The position numbers were made by a program, and so were the translations under genes. A stretch of 64,000 bases of DNA from Domibacillus indicus (lineage in GTDB: Bacteria > Bacillota > Bacilli > Bacillales > Domibacillaceae), in the NCBI RefSeq assembly GCF_023715895.1, contig NZ_JAMBOO010000003.1, positions 1 to 64,000 of the forward strand, read 5' to 3'. This document shows, one piece after another, positions 32,994 through 41,825 of this stretch (the stretch's first letter is position 1; every line of letters begins with the position of its first letter). Under the pieces are notes generated by a model. The model saw only the letters and a list, made by a program, of their open reading frames with translations. It had not been told where the DNA came from and made no database searches.

Positions 32994-33349
32994 GGTATTT
33001 AGATGATTTATCCTTATTTTTTATCTTTTTTATTACTTGTGTTCAAATAAAGAACAAAAGTCAGGATAGTTTTTAAATCTGAATTATTAATACTCTATTT
33101 TTGGGAAGAGCAAAACAATTATAAATAGAAATATTCTCTTCTTATCCAAAGGTTGTTTAGCTTAACAAGAGAACAAGTAGGGAATTTTCAGATATATTTC
33201 TGAAAAAGTAAACCAACTGCTCCTCAGAGAAGTGGATAAATTATCTATCAAGACGAACCTACTTTCCCTGTGTGAACCTGAAAAAACTGGCCAGTTGGTT
33301 TGGAAAACCAATGCAATTGGATTGAGCAGGACTGCCCAAACGTAAAAAA
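32994..33349. other. Intergenic region upstream of the aco-type operon
   Basis: No gene is supported. A plus-strand frame at about 33207-33344 is open for some 45 codons (KVNQLLLREVDKLSIKTNLL and on) but lacks a start, a ribosome binding site and any family resemblance. Confidence 0.35.
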
Positions 33350-33392
33350 GACAAAGTAGCTCTCAAACCAAAGATTTGAGAGCTACTTTGTC
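33350..33392 (-). terminator. Orphan terminator-like hairpin
   Basis: An 18-bp perfect stem (GACAAAGTAGCTCTCAAA with its complement) and a 7-base loop. The minus-strand side continues TTTTTTACG. No minus-strand gene lies directly upstream of it, so it probably outlived the gene it served. Confidence 0.6.
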
Positions 33393-33499
33393 TACAGTCT
33401 GTGATGCTTTTAATAGCATCTCACTTTGACTGCGAGTTATGATCCCGCTTTAATCTTGATTGTGCTACTCTTGACAGGAAGATGGTCTTCCCAGCGCTT

Positions 33500-33812
33500 T
33501 TCTTCTCCTTTCATTCCCGAAGCAAGACTTATGCGCAATGACTTAGGAGCCTGGTACTTTATTGTGCCGGGAACTGAGATGATACACTCAACTACATGGA
33601 AGGGATCTCTACACAGGTTAACACCTCACTATTCCATTGAAATGGGCAAGCGCAGCACGAAGCCTGGATATGCGGTGCTTAATCTGCCGGCAGTTTATTC
33701 CCTCACCTATCAAGTGTTGGATCTGCTTTATCAGCAGGTTCCAGTGGCCAACAAAGTCTGCGTGCTCGAATTCACACTTATTTGTGCTTGGAAAGGCAAT
33801 CTACACATATAA
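33500..33812 (+). repeat. Repeat family R1, copy 3 (degenerate)
   Basis: The core at about 33596-33755 encodes HRLTPHYSIEMGKRSTKPGY followed by AVLNLPAVYSLTYQVLDLLY, matching copies 1 and 2 near 5.9 and 6.3 kb. The region corresponding to the copy 2 start (ATGGAAGGGATCT) is out of frame with the rest, so the gene is broken. Upstream, residues such as RLMRNDLGAWYFIVPGTEMI may belong to the same ancestral gene. Copies 1 and 3 share the QQVPxxN boundary. Function is unknown. Confidence 0.5.
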
Positions 33813-33939
33813 TTATGCGGTCACTCCAGGAATGGAATGGCCCACTCACCTCCGCGTGATTTGATGTTGACTGTTATCCCTATAGCTATAGATTAATGAA
33901 AAATAACGCTCAAGTTATGCCTTGAGCGGAGCGAAAGGA

Positions 33940-34653
33940 ATGGCCATAATTATGAAATCAAGTAAGCTATTCAATTCTTTTACGAAAGCGGTTTCAGACA
34001 TTCAGGACGGCTCCACATTAATTGTCGGCGGCTTCGGATTATGCGGGATTCCCGAATGCTCCATTCAGGCTTTAAAAGAACAAGGCACAAAGAACTTAAC
34101 CGTTGTCAGCAACAATTGCGGTGTGGATGACTGGGGGCTGGGTCTTCTTTTGGCAAACAGGCAGATTAAAAAAATCGTTTCCTCTTATGTAGGTGAAAAT
34201 AAAATCTTTGAACAGCAGTATTTAAGCGGCGAACTGGAAGTAGAGCTGACACCACAGGGAACACTTGCAGAGCGGATAAGAGCAGGCGGAGCTGGCATTC
34301 CTGGATTTTATACAGCCACAGGCATTGGAACACCGGTCGCCGAAGGCAAAGAAACGAAGGAATTTGACGGGAAAACTTATCTGCTGGAACGGGGAATTGT
34401 CGGGGACTTTGCGCTTGTAAAAGCCTGGAAAGCAGATACGCTGGGCAACCTTGTTTATCGGAAAACATCCCGCAATTTCAACCCCCTGGCTGCGATGGCT
34501 GGGAAAATTACCATCGCTGAAGTGGAGGAAATTGTAGAGGCCGGTGAGCTGGATCCTGATGAAATTCATACACCAGGTATTTTTGTACAGCGCCTCCTCC
34601 TCGGCAACGGCTACGAAAAACGAATTGAGCGGCGGACAGTTGTCCACGCATAA
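33940..34653 (+). CDS. scoA: 3-oxoacid CoA-transferase subunit A
   Basis: The 237-aa protein is the A subunit of succinyl-CoA:3-ketoacid CoA-transferase. It opens with [20 protein letters not shown] and contains [13 protein letters not shown], the oxyanion-type loop [21 protein letters not shown] and [18 protein letters not shown]. The ATG at 33940 is preferred because GGAG is 8 bases upstream. With ScoB it moves CoA between succinate and acetoacetate, letting acetoacetate from leucine or ketone bodies enter metabolism. This suits the neighbouring HMG-CoA lyase operon, which makes acetoacetate. It starts an operon with scoB and a broken thiolase gene. Confidence 0.92.
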   Translation: MAIIMKSSKLFNSFTKAVSDIQDGSTLIVGGFGLCGIPECSIQALKEQGTKNLTVVSNNCGVDDWGLGLLLANRQIKKIVSSYVGENKIFEQQYLSGELEVELTPQGTLAERIRAGGAGIPGFYTATGIGTPVAEGKETKEFDGKTYLLERGIVGDFALVKAWKADTLGNLVYRKTSRNFNPLAAMAGKITIAEVEEIVEAGELDPDEIHTPGIFVQRLLLGNGYEKRIERRTVVHA

Positions 34654-34676
34654 CTGGAGAAAAGGAGTGAATAGAA

Positions 34677-35330
34677 ATGAAAGATACACGTTCAACAATT
34701 GTGAAAAGAGCCGTACAAGAGATTAAAGATGGCATGAACGTCAACCTGGGCATTGGCATGCCGACCCTGATTGCCAACGAGATACCGGACAATATTAATG
34801 TGCTGCTGCAGTCAGAAAACGGATTGCTTGGCATTGGCCCCTACCCGCTTGCAGGCGAGGAAGACGCGGATTTGATCAATGCAGGAAAAGAAACGATTAC
34901 GACTGTTCCAGGCTCCTCCTTTTTTGACAGTGCTGAGTCCTTTGCCATGATCCGCGGAGGCCATATTGACCTTGCCATTCTCGGCGGAATGGAAGTGTCC
35001 CAAAATGGGGATCTGGCCAACTGGATGATTCCAGGCAAAATGGTAAAAGGAATGGGAGGTGCCATGGATCTTGTCAATGGCGCAAAACGGGTCGTTGTGA
35101 TCATGGAGCATATGAATAAACATGGTGAATCAAAAATCAAAAAAGAATGCTCCCTCCCCCTTACCGGCCAAAAAGTAGTACACCGCCTGATTACCGATCT
35201 TGCCGTTTTTGATTTTACACCCGAAGGCATGGTTCTTATGGAAACAGCCAGCGATATTACAGTAGAAGAAGTGAAAGAGAAAACAGAGGCTTCCTTTACC
35301 GTTTCCCCTTCTCTTTCGGAGGTGCAATAA
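34677..35330 (+). CDS. scoB: 3-oxoacid CoA-transferase subunit B
   Basis: The 217-aa B subunit carries the catalytic glutamate in [15 protein letters not shown] and the conserved [16 protein letters not shown]. The downstream [20 protein letters not shown] segment is typical. AGGAG lies before the ATG at 34677. It lies 23 bases after scoA and forms the heteromeric enzyme with it. The thiolase gene begins one base after its stop codon, so the three genes were clearly one operon. Confidence 0.92.
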   Translation: MKDTRSTIVKRAVQEIKDGMNVNLGIGMPTLIANEIPDNINVLLQSENGLLGIGPYPLAGEEDADLINAGKETITTVPGSSFFDSAESFAMIRGGHIDLAILGGMEVSQNGDLANWMIPGKMVKGMGGAMDLVNGAKRVVVIMEHMNKHGESKIKKECSLPLTGQKVVHRLITDLAVFDFTPEGMVLMETASDITVEEVKEKTEASFTVSPSLSEVQ

Positions 35331-35331
35331 G

Positions 35332-35872
35332 ATGACAAAAACAGTAATCATCGACGGTGCGCGGACACCTATAGGCAAATTCTACGGTCTGCTTTTGGCA
35401 AAGACGGAACGATTACTGCAGGAAATGTCCTTGGTGTTAACGACGGAGCCGCTGCACTCGTTTTAATGAGCGACACACGTGCTGAAAAAGAAGGCAAAAA
35501 GGTTCTGATTATGATCATTGCCCACGCGGAAATAGCGGTTGAAGCCGAAAAATCCCCACAGACCCCGGTCTTGTCATTAATGAAATACTAAAGAAAACAG
35601 GTAAATCTGTCGAAGATATTGACCTTTATGAAATCAATGAAGCCCTCGCTGCTGTAGCGCTTGCGAGCAATAAAATAGCTGAAGTGGATCCCGAAAAGGT
35701 AAACGTAAATGGCGGCGCCGTTGCATTCGGACATCCAAACGGTGCGAGCGGAGCCCGGATTATTTTGACACTAGCGTACGAACTGAAACATCGCGGCGGC
35801 GGGATTGGCATCGCAGCCATCTGTTCGGGAAGCGTCCAGGGTGATGCGATCATGGTTGAAATAGCTAGATAA
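35332..35872 (+). pseudogene. Acetyl-CoA acetyltransferase (thiolase), internally deleted and frameshifted
   Basis: The gene starts well, with MTKTVIIDGARTPIGKF at 35332. It then jumps to sequence that belongs about 220 residues later in thiolases (DGTITAGNVLGVNDGAAAL, in another frame), so the nucleophilic cysteine region is missing. A further frame change leads to [40 protein letters not shown] and CSGSVQGDA near the end. The last motif should be CGGGxG. A functional thiolase of about 390 aa would have completed acetoacetate breakdown after ScoAB. At least one large deletion and two frame changes make it dead. Confidence 0.88.
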
Positions 35873-35889
35873 ATTGGATACAACAACAA

Positions 35890-35913
35890 TGAAAGCAGCC
35901 GAACGGCTGCTTT
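35890..35913 (+). terminator. Hairpin after the thiolase pseudogene
   Basis: GAAAGCAGCCG and CGGCTGCTTTC form a compact stem 17 bases after the thiolase stop. The T run after it is short (TTTCTC), so efficiency is uncertain. Confidence 0.5.
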
Positions 35914-36051
35914 CTCACTAGATGTATTCTACTTTTAATCAGGTTTATTTTATATAATGAAGAAGAAACAAAACAACATTGATTTAACGCAAGTGAACGA
36001 AATTTAATAAATGTTATTTTAAAAATAATTTTTATATAAATAATACATAAG

Positions 36052-37596
36052 TCAAACCGGATACACCGGATGCTTTCGTTCAGAAAAGGTAACATACTTT
36101 GATGAATATGCCTCAAACCGAGTTACTAACTCTTCGCGTAACGAATTAGCCGGAACAACCCCATCGATAACCATTTCAGAGGCTAGTCTATAAATATCAA
36201 TATCCTGCTTATATTCCTCCCGTTTCTGTTCAATAAAAGAGGTCCGTTCATTTTCCGGTAACTCGGCAATTTTATTGGCATATACGGCATTTACCGCAGC
36301 CTCTGGTCCCATAACCGCAATTTGAGCTGTGGGCAGAGCAAGACAACAATCTGGTTCAAACGCAGGTCCGCACATGGCATAGAGTCCTGCTCCGTATGCT
36401 TTACGGACGATAACTGATATTTTAGGTACAGTCGCTTCTGACATAGCCGAAATCATTTTTGCACCATGGCGAATGATACCTGCACGTTCTACCTTGGTAC
36501 CGATCATAAAACCAGGTACATCAACGAGAAACAGAAGTGGAATATGAAATGCATCACAAAGGGTGATAAATTTAGCTGCCTTATCCGCTGTATCATGAAA
36601 TAGTACTCCGCCCTTAACTCGCGGCTGATTGGCTATGATACCGACCGGCTTTCCATCCATTCGGGCTAAACCTGTAATAAGTTCACTGGCAAAGAGCTTC
36701 TTGATCTCGAAAAATGACCCTTCGTCAATTACTCCATTGATAAGATCATACATGTTAAATGGAGTGTTCTGGTTGGATGGGATGAGCTCTTCTAACGTTT
36801 TCTCGAAATGCTTAGGCGCTAAAGCTTCCTGAACAGGCGGTTTTTCAGAAAAATTAGCAGGAAAATAAGAGAGATAATCTCGAGCCATCGCAATAGCTTC
36901 TTCTTCAGTATTAGCTAGCACATCTCCGCATCCTGAAACTGAACAATGCATGCGGGCACCGCCCATCTCTTCTAACGTGACTTTTTCTCCAATAACCATT
37001 TCTGCCATCCTCGGAGATCCAAGATACATGGAGGCATTTCCGTCCACCATGATAACAATGTCACAAAATGCAGGGATGTAAGCTCCACCTGCAGCTGACG
37101 GACCAAACAAGATGCAGATTTGTGGTATTTTACCTGAAAGTTTAACTTGATTATAAAAAATCCGGCCAGCTCCGCGGCGCCCAGGAAACATCTCTACTTG
37201 ATCCGTAATACGCGCCCCTGCAGAATCTACAAGATAGATGAGCGGTACATTCAATTTTTCAGCCGTTTCTTGAATCCTTATAATTTTTTCTACGGTCCGC
37301 GCTCCCCAAGAGCCCGCTTTTATAGTCGAATCATTAGCCATCACACAGACAATCTGTCCATTGATCTTCCCCATCGCTGTCACTACACCATCAGCAGGTA
37401 GATCTTTTGCTAAGCAGTTTGCAAATAAGGCATCCTCCACCCCCGGCCCCTGATCAAACAATAGCTTTAAGTGGTCACGAACAAACAGCTTGCCCCGTTC
37501 CTGATTTTTCTGATGGTATTTAAGTGCTCCACCTTTTTGAATCTGTTCCATTCTTTCCTGTAACGTTTGCTGCATCGGTTTCGCATCAGATGACAT
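36052..37596 (-). CDS. yngE: Acyl-CoA carboxylase carboxyltransferase subunit (methylcrotonoyl-CoA carboxylase type)
   Basis: The 514-aa protein is a biotin-dependent carboxyltransferase with the two crotonase-like halves. Markers are GSWGARTVEKIIRIQETAE, YLVDSAGARITDQVEMFPG, GPSAAGGAYIPAFCD and, in the second half, FLVDVPGFMIGTKVE and RKAYGAGLYAMCGPAFEPD. Context marks it as the methylcrotonoyl-CoA carboxylase beta subunit of leucine breakdown, matching B. subtilis yngE. It is the last gene of a minus-strand operon with enoyl-CoA hydratase, HMG-CoA lyase, biotin carrier, biotin carboxylase, the broken synthetase and the dehydrogenase. GAGGAGG precedes the ATG. Confidence 0.88.
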   Translation of the reverse strand: MSSDAKPMQQTLQERMEQIQKGGALKYHQKNQERGKLFVRDHLKLLFDQGPGVEDALFANCLAKDLPADGVVTAMGKINGQIVCVMANDSTIKAGSWGARTVEKIIRIQETAEKLNVPLIYLVDSAGARITDQVEMFPGRRGAGRIFYNQVKLSGKIPQICILFGPSAAGGAYIPAFCDIVIMVDGNASMYLGSPRMAEMVIGEKVTLEEMGGARMHCSVSGCGDVLANTEEEAIAMARDYLSYFPANFSEKPPVQEALAPKHFEKTLEELIPSNQNTPFNMYDLINGVIDEGSFFEIKKLFASELITGLARMDGKPVGIIANQPRVKGGVLFHDTADKAAKFITLCDAFHIPLLFLVDVPGFMIGTKVERAGIIRHGAKMISAMSEATVPKISVIVRKAYGAGLYAMCGPAFEPDCCLALPTAQIAVMGPEAAVNAVYANKIAELPENERTSFIEQKREEYKQDIDIYRLASEMVIDGVVPANSLREELVTRFEAYSSKYVTFSERKHPVYPV

Positions 37597-37626
37597 TGTT
37601 TTTCCTCCTCTTTTGAACTTTCCATA

Positions 37627-38409
37627 TTATTCTCCAATAAATACGGGAGGTCTTTTTTCCTTGAAAGCTTGTATGCCTTCTAACCGATCTTTTGTAGGAA
37701 TGGTTAATTCATAAGCATGTTGTTCAATGGAAAGCCCGGTACTCAAATCTACGTTCATTCCCTTATCTATGGAGAACTTCGCCTGAGCAATAGCAATGGG
37801 AGCATTCAAAACGATTTGATTGGCTATACTTAATGCTTTATCCAGAAGTGAGTCTGCCGGTGTTACATACTCGATTAACCCAATCTCCCGTGCTTCTCTG
37901 GCATCAACCCGTCTAGCAGTGAAAATGAGCTCTTTGGCTCGCCCTTTTCCAACCAATCGCGGCAATCGTTGTGTTCCGCCTGCACCCGGAATAATTCCAA
38001 GCGAGGTCTCTGTAAGGCCGAACTTTGCTGTTTCTGAAGCAATCCGGATGTCACAAGCCAGTGCCAATTCCATTCCTCCTCCCAAAGCGACTCCGTTCAG
38101 GACTGCGATGACTGGTTGTGGCAAAGCCTCTAACTCATTAATGCTTTCACGAATTAGAGAAACAGTTTTACGTACCTGACTTAGATCCATTCCGGCCCGT
38201 TCTTTTAAATCTGCTCCTGCGCAAAAGATCTTCTCCCCGGCTCCAGTGATTAGTACGCAGCGCACTGACGGATCAAATTTACATGCAGTAATTGCTTCTC
38301 GAAGTTCGCACAACATTTGTATCGATAATGCGTTAGCAGCTTCTGGACGGTTTAAAGTAATGAGGGTAATGCCATTTGCTACTGTTGAAACCACTACAGC
38401 TTTATCCAC
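37627..38409 (-). CDS. yngF: Enoyl-CoA hydratase/isomerase (methylglutaconyl-CoA hydratase candidate)
   Basis: The 260-aa crotonase-family protein has the oxyanion-hole segment CAGADLKERAGM, the second hole ALGGGMELALACDIRIA and the catalytic glutamate region FGLTETSLGIIPGAGGTQRL. Position between the carboxylase subunit and HMG-CoA lyase indicates hydration of 3-methylglutaconyl-CoA to HMG-CoA. The start is GTG at 38409, with GGAGGGAG at good distance. It corresponds to yngF of B. subtilis by synteny. Confidence 0.88.
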   Translation of the reverse strand: MDKAVVVSTVANGITLITLNRPEAANALSIQMLCELREAITACKFDPSVRCVLITGAGEKIFCAGADLKERAGMDLSQVRKTVSLIRESINELEALPQPVIAVLNGVALGGGMELALACDIRIASETAKFGLTETSLGIIPGAGGTQRLPRLVGKGRAKELIFTARRVDAREAREIGLIEYVTPADSLLDKALSIANQIVLNAPIAIAQAKFSIDKGMNVDLSTGLSIEQHAYELTIPTKDRLEGIQAFKEKRPPVFIGE

Positions 38410-38449
38410 TTCTTTCTCCCTCCTATACGAAGATTGATTAACCTGTGGC

Positions 38450-39352
38450 CTATTTATTTATGCCGCAGGCTTGCAGACTTCGGCTAGGTAAAGGCCTTCC
38501 TATCTTATCCTGAATAAAACGCGAGGCAGAGAGTAGTTTTTCCTGATCCACTCCTGTGTGAATCCCCATACCGTTCAGCATATAAAGAAAATCATCTGTA
38601 GATACATTGCCAGATGCCCCAGGTGCGTATGGACATCCTCCCAGTCCGCCAAGGGAGGCATCGAATGAGGTTATTCCCATATCTAACGATACTAGGATAT
38701 TAGCTAAAGCTGTACCACGAGTGTCATGGAAGTGTAGAGCAAATTTATCTGAAGGAAAACGCTTTAACAAGACCTCTAACACTTCTTGTACTTGCTTCGG
38801 ATTTGCTGTGCCGATGGTATCACCAAGTGACAACTCTCCAATTCCCATCTCAAACAACGTTTCTGAAACCTTAATGACCTTCTCTATATGAACGGTGCCC
38901 TCATAAGGGCATCCAAATACTGTGGAAATATATCCTCGAGTAGACTTTCCTACTGAGAGTGATTGTTGTACCACTTCTCTTAAAATAGGAAATGTATCCT
39001 CAATGGATTTGTTAATATTTTTTTGATTATGTGTTTCACTGGCTGACATAAATACAGCTGCCTCATCAATGTTGGATTCCAGCGCCCGTTCCAACCCTTT
39101 ACGATTCGGAACAAGAGCTGTATAAACGACACCCGGCATTCGCGTGATACCTTTTGCCACCTCCGCAGCATCAGACAGGGCAGGGATCCACTTTGGATTA
39201 ACAAAGGAAGTAATCTCAATATATTTCAATCCAGTGGAAGACAATTGATTGATCCAAGCAATTTTATCCTCCGTCGAAACAAAAACCTTCTCATTTTGTA
39301 ACCCATCCCGCGGCCCTACCTCTTTTATCGTTACACTTGCTGGCCAATTCAT
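38450..39352 (-). CDS. yngG: Hydroxymethylglutaryl-CoA lyase
   Basis: The 300-aa TIM-barrel enzyme cleaves HMG-CoA to acetyl-CoA and acetoacetate. Visible landmarks are KEVGPRDGLQNEK at the N-terminus, SLGDTIGTANPKQVQEVLE, the metal-binding FALHFHDTRGTALANI and the flexible loop cysteine in GGLGGCPYAPGASGNVST. All are intact. Its acetoacetate product is the substrate of ScoAB, encoded 4 kb away on the other strand. It lies 40 bases upstream of the hydratase gene. Confidence 0.93.
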   Translation of the reverse strand: MNWPASVTIKEVGPRDGLQNEKVFVSTEDKIAWINQLSSTGLKYIEITSFVNPKWIPALSDAAEVAKGITRMPGVVYTALVPNRKGLERALESNIDEAAVFMSASETHNQKNINKSIEDTFPILREVVQQSLSVGKSTRGYISTVFGCPYEGTVHIEKVIKVSETLFEMGIGELSLGDTIGTANPKQVQEVLEVLLKRFPSDKFALHFHDTRGTALANILVSLDMGITSFDASLGGLGGCPYAPGASGNVSTDDFLYMLNGMGIHTGVDQEKLLSASRFIQDKIGRPLPSRSLQACGINK

Positions 39353-39396
39353 CGCTATCCCTCACTTCATCCCACTCAAAATCTTTTTATGGAATT

Positions 39397-39609
39397 TTAT
39401 TCAAACTCAACTAGCACGTCTCCTTCATTAACAAAATCCCCTTCATTGACTTTTATTTCTTTGACAGTCCCATTAAATTCAGCTCCAATTGGAATCTCCA
39501 TCTTCATTGATTCTAAGATAACCACATCCTGCCCTTCTTCTACCTGATCCCCAGTTTTCACAAGAATCTTCCATACAGTCCCTGCCATGTTTGCTAACAA
39601 TTTACTCAC
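39397..39609 (-). CDS. yngHB: Biotin carboxyl carrier protein (biotin/lipoyl attachment domain)
   Basis: The 70-aa protein is a single biotinyl domain with the biotinylated lysine in ILESMKMEIPIGAEF. It carries carboxyl groups between the biotin carboxylase encoded upstream and the YngE carboxyltransferase. The GTG start follows GGGGGGAAT. Three separate genes for carboxylase, carrier and transferase, in this order, match B. subtilis yngH/yngHB/yngE. Confidence 0.9.
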   Translation of the reverse strand: MSKLLANMAGTVWKILVKTGDQVEEGQDVVILESMKMEIPIGAEFNGTVKEIKVNEGDFVNEGDVLVEFE

Positions 39610-39645
39610 GTTTATTCCCCCCTATTTGTCGCGGTTCATTGCGGT

Positions 39646-40992
39646 TTATTGGTTTCCTTGTAAATACTTCGCCACAAAGCTGGTTGTGGTATCTCCTGCA
39701 CGGAATGCCGGGTGCGCGGCAACTTTTTGTAACATTGAAATATTTGTTTTAATCCCCTCAACTTGATAATGGGCTAGCGCTTCCTGCAAACAGTCAATCG
39801 CCTCATCGCGATTCTTGCCTTTTACCACAAGCTTTGCAATCATCGGGTCATAAAAAGGCGTAACGACCGATTGACCATGTACAGCTAATTCATGCCGGAC
39901 CCCCGGACCTTCAGGTAAGGATAATTTCGTAATAGTTCCTGGAGATGGAAAAAACGTTTTAGGATCCTCTGCATAGATTCTTACCTCAATCGCATGTCCC
40001 TCACGTTTAACATCATCCTGTGCAAAACCTAGTGAATCTCCCGCTGCAATCCGAAGCTGCTCAGCAACCAAATCCAATCCAGTAATTTCTTCTGTGACCG
40101 GATGCTCTACTTGCAGACGGGTATTCATTTCAAGAAAGTAGAAGTTCTTATTTTCATCAACTAAAAACTCAATCGTCCCAGCATTCCGGTACTTGATTGA
40201 TTGGGCCGCTTTTACTGCTGCTTCTCCCATTTTGCTGCGAGTAACTTCATCTAGAAACGATGATGGTGCTTCCTCGACTACTTTCTGATTGCGGCGCTGT
40301 ATCGAACATTCACGTTCCCATAAGTAAACGGTATCCCCAAATCCATCAGCCAGGATTTGAATCTCAATATGCCTTGGATTTTCTATATATTTCTCTATAT
40401 ACATTGCACCATCACCAAAAAAATCTGTCGCTCGTTTTTGGTTTCCAGCAAATGCTTTGTGAAGCTCATCCGCATTACCAACAATTTGCATTCCAATACC
40501 GCCTCCACCGGCTGAGGCTTTAAGCATAACCGGGTACCCCATACGGTCGGCTACCCGCACCGCTTCTTCCGTATCTGCTAATGGATATGCTATTCCCGGA
40601 ACGATGGGGATGCCCGATTCTTCCATTACTTTCCTCGATTCAATTTTGCTGCCCATCCGAGAAATTACTTCAGAGGAAGGACCGATAAATACAAGCCCCT
40701 CTTCCTCACAACGGCGGGCAAATTTCGTATTTTCTGAGAGAAGACCATATCCGGGATGAATTGCCTCTGCTTTAGAAAATCGGGCAATTTCTAAAATTTT
40801 ATCGATGTTTAAATAGCTTTCTGCTATCCTTGATCCTCCAAGCAAGTAAGCCTCATCTGCCATTTTCACATGTGGTGCCTCCATATCGGCTTCCGAGTAA
40901 ACTCCAACCGTAGCAATACCTAACGACTTACATGTTCGCATAACCCGAGCTGCGATTTCTCCTCGATTAGCAATCAAAACCTTTTTAAACAT
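39646..40992 (-). CDS. yngH: Biotin carboxylase subunit of acyl-CoA carboxylase
   Basis: The 448-aa protein has the AccC fold. It opens VLIANRGEIAARVMRTCKSL, followed by IHPGYGLLSENTKFARRCEE, the glycine-rich ATP-grasp loop KASAGGGGIGMQIV, catalytic EMNTRLQVEHPVTEEITG and GHAIEVRIYAEDP. It carboxylates biotin on the small carrier encoded next, using ATP and bicarbonate. Its place in the leucine operon, rather than beside accB, argues against the fatty-acid AccC. GGGAGGC precedes the ATG. Confidence 0.9.
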   Translation of the reverse strand: MFKKVLIANRGEIAARVMRTCKSLGIATVGVYSEADMEAPHVKMADEAYLLGGSRIAESYLNIDKILEIARFSKAEAIHPGYGLLSENTKFARRCEEEGLVFIGPSSEVISRMGSKIESRKVMEESGIPIVPGIAYPLADTEEAVRVADRMGYPVMLKASAGGGGIGMQIVGNADELHKAFAGNQKRATDFFGDGAMYIEKYIENPRHIEIQILADGFGDTVYLWERECSIQRRNQKVVEEAPSSFLDEVTRSKMGEAAVKAAQSIKYRNAGTIEFLVDENKNFYFLEMNTRLQVEHPVTEEITGLDLVAEQLRIAAGDSLGFAQDDVKREGHAIEVRIYAEDPKTFFPSPGTITKLSLPEGPGVRHELAVHGQSVVTPFYDPMIAKLVVKGKNRDEAIDCLQEALAHYQVEGIKTNISMLQKVAAHPAFRAGDTTTSFVAKYLQGNQ

Positions 40993-41030
40993 ACTTTGCC
41001 TCCCTTTACTGTATGTCTCTAATTAACATT

Positions 41031-41425
41031 TCACGTTGCAAGTTCAGAATCCGATTTAATTACATGCTCGCTTTGCAAATTCTGAATCCGACCTGTATCC
41101 TCCCGAAGTTTAAACCTTTGAATTTTACCGGATGCAGTCATTGGGAACTTGGAACAAAACTCGATGTAACGTGGAATGTTGAAATGAGATAGTTTCACCT
41201 CGCAAAATCCCCGAATTTCTTCAGCCGTCGCGGTTGTATCGTCTTTCAACCGAATCCAAGCCATCACTTCTTCTCCGTATTTTTTGTCTGGAACTCCAAT
41301 AACCTGGACATCCGGCACCTTCGGATGAGTGTAAAGGAGTTCTTCAACCTCAAGTGGATAAATGTTTTCACCTCCGCGTATGATCATATCTTTTAAACGA
41401 CCCGTGATACTGGTATAAACAAAAG
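41031..41425 (-). pseudogene. yngI: Acyl-CoA synthetase (AMP-forming), only the C-terminal part remains
   Basis: On the minus strand the sequence enters abruptly at about 41425 with TGRLKDMIIRGGENIYPLEV and continues to the normal end, including the lysine motif PMTASGKIQRFKLRE. This is the mobile C-terminal domain of AMP-binding acyl-CoA ligases. The N-terminal 400 or so residues are missing, replaced by a TnpB remnant in the opposite orientation. In B. subtilis yngI occupies this position between yngH and yngJ. The fragment cannot activate acyl chains. Confidence 0.88.
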
Positions 41426-41429
41426 AAAA

Positions 41430-41775
41430 AAGCGGCCCGTATCCATGAGAAAATCGTCAATCAACGAAATGACTTTTTGCACAAGGTATCGACTTCGCTG
41501 GTGAACGAAAACCAAGTCATCTGCATCGAAAACCTTCGTGTTAAAACCATGCTGAAAAACAGCTGTTTAGCGAAAGTCATTTCCAAAATATCCTGGTCGG
41601 AGTTTCGACGGATGCTGGCATACAAATGTGACTGGCAGGGCAAACAGCTCGTTGTGATGGGCGCTAAATGACATAGGAAAACACACAGCTCAAGAATTCT
41701 TATCGTGAGATCAGAAGACTTAACGCTCATGGGATTTAGAATCCCATTGCTTTAGCTGTGGGAGTGTCAACTCAC
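41430..41775 (+). mobile_element. Remnant of an IS605/IS1341-type element (tnpB 3' part and right end)
   Basis: The plus strand encodes KAARIHEKIVNQRNDFLHKV, then VICIENLRVKTMLKN and SWSEFRRMLAYKCDW, the middle RuvC portion of a TnpB nuclease with its second catalytic glutamate. It stops early at VVMGAK and lacks the zinc finger and final aspartate. Beyond it, TGGGATTTAGAATCCCA (about 41729-41745) forms a hairpin like those at right ends of such elements. It sits inside the yngI gene. It differs in sequence from the intact TnpB at 43866, so the two arrived separately. Confidence 0.8.
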
Positions 41776-41825
41776 CCATTCAGGAGATCCGCCTCTTTAA
41801 TATTGATATTTAATAATGTTTTTTC

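Noticed and set aside
34222-34698. A 158-codon minus-strand frame opposite scoA
   Set aside because: Antisense shadow of a well-conserved gene.
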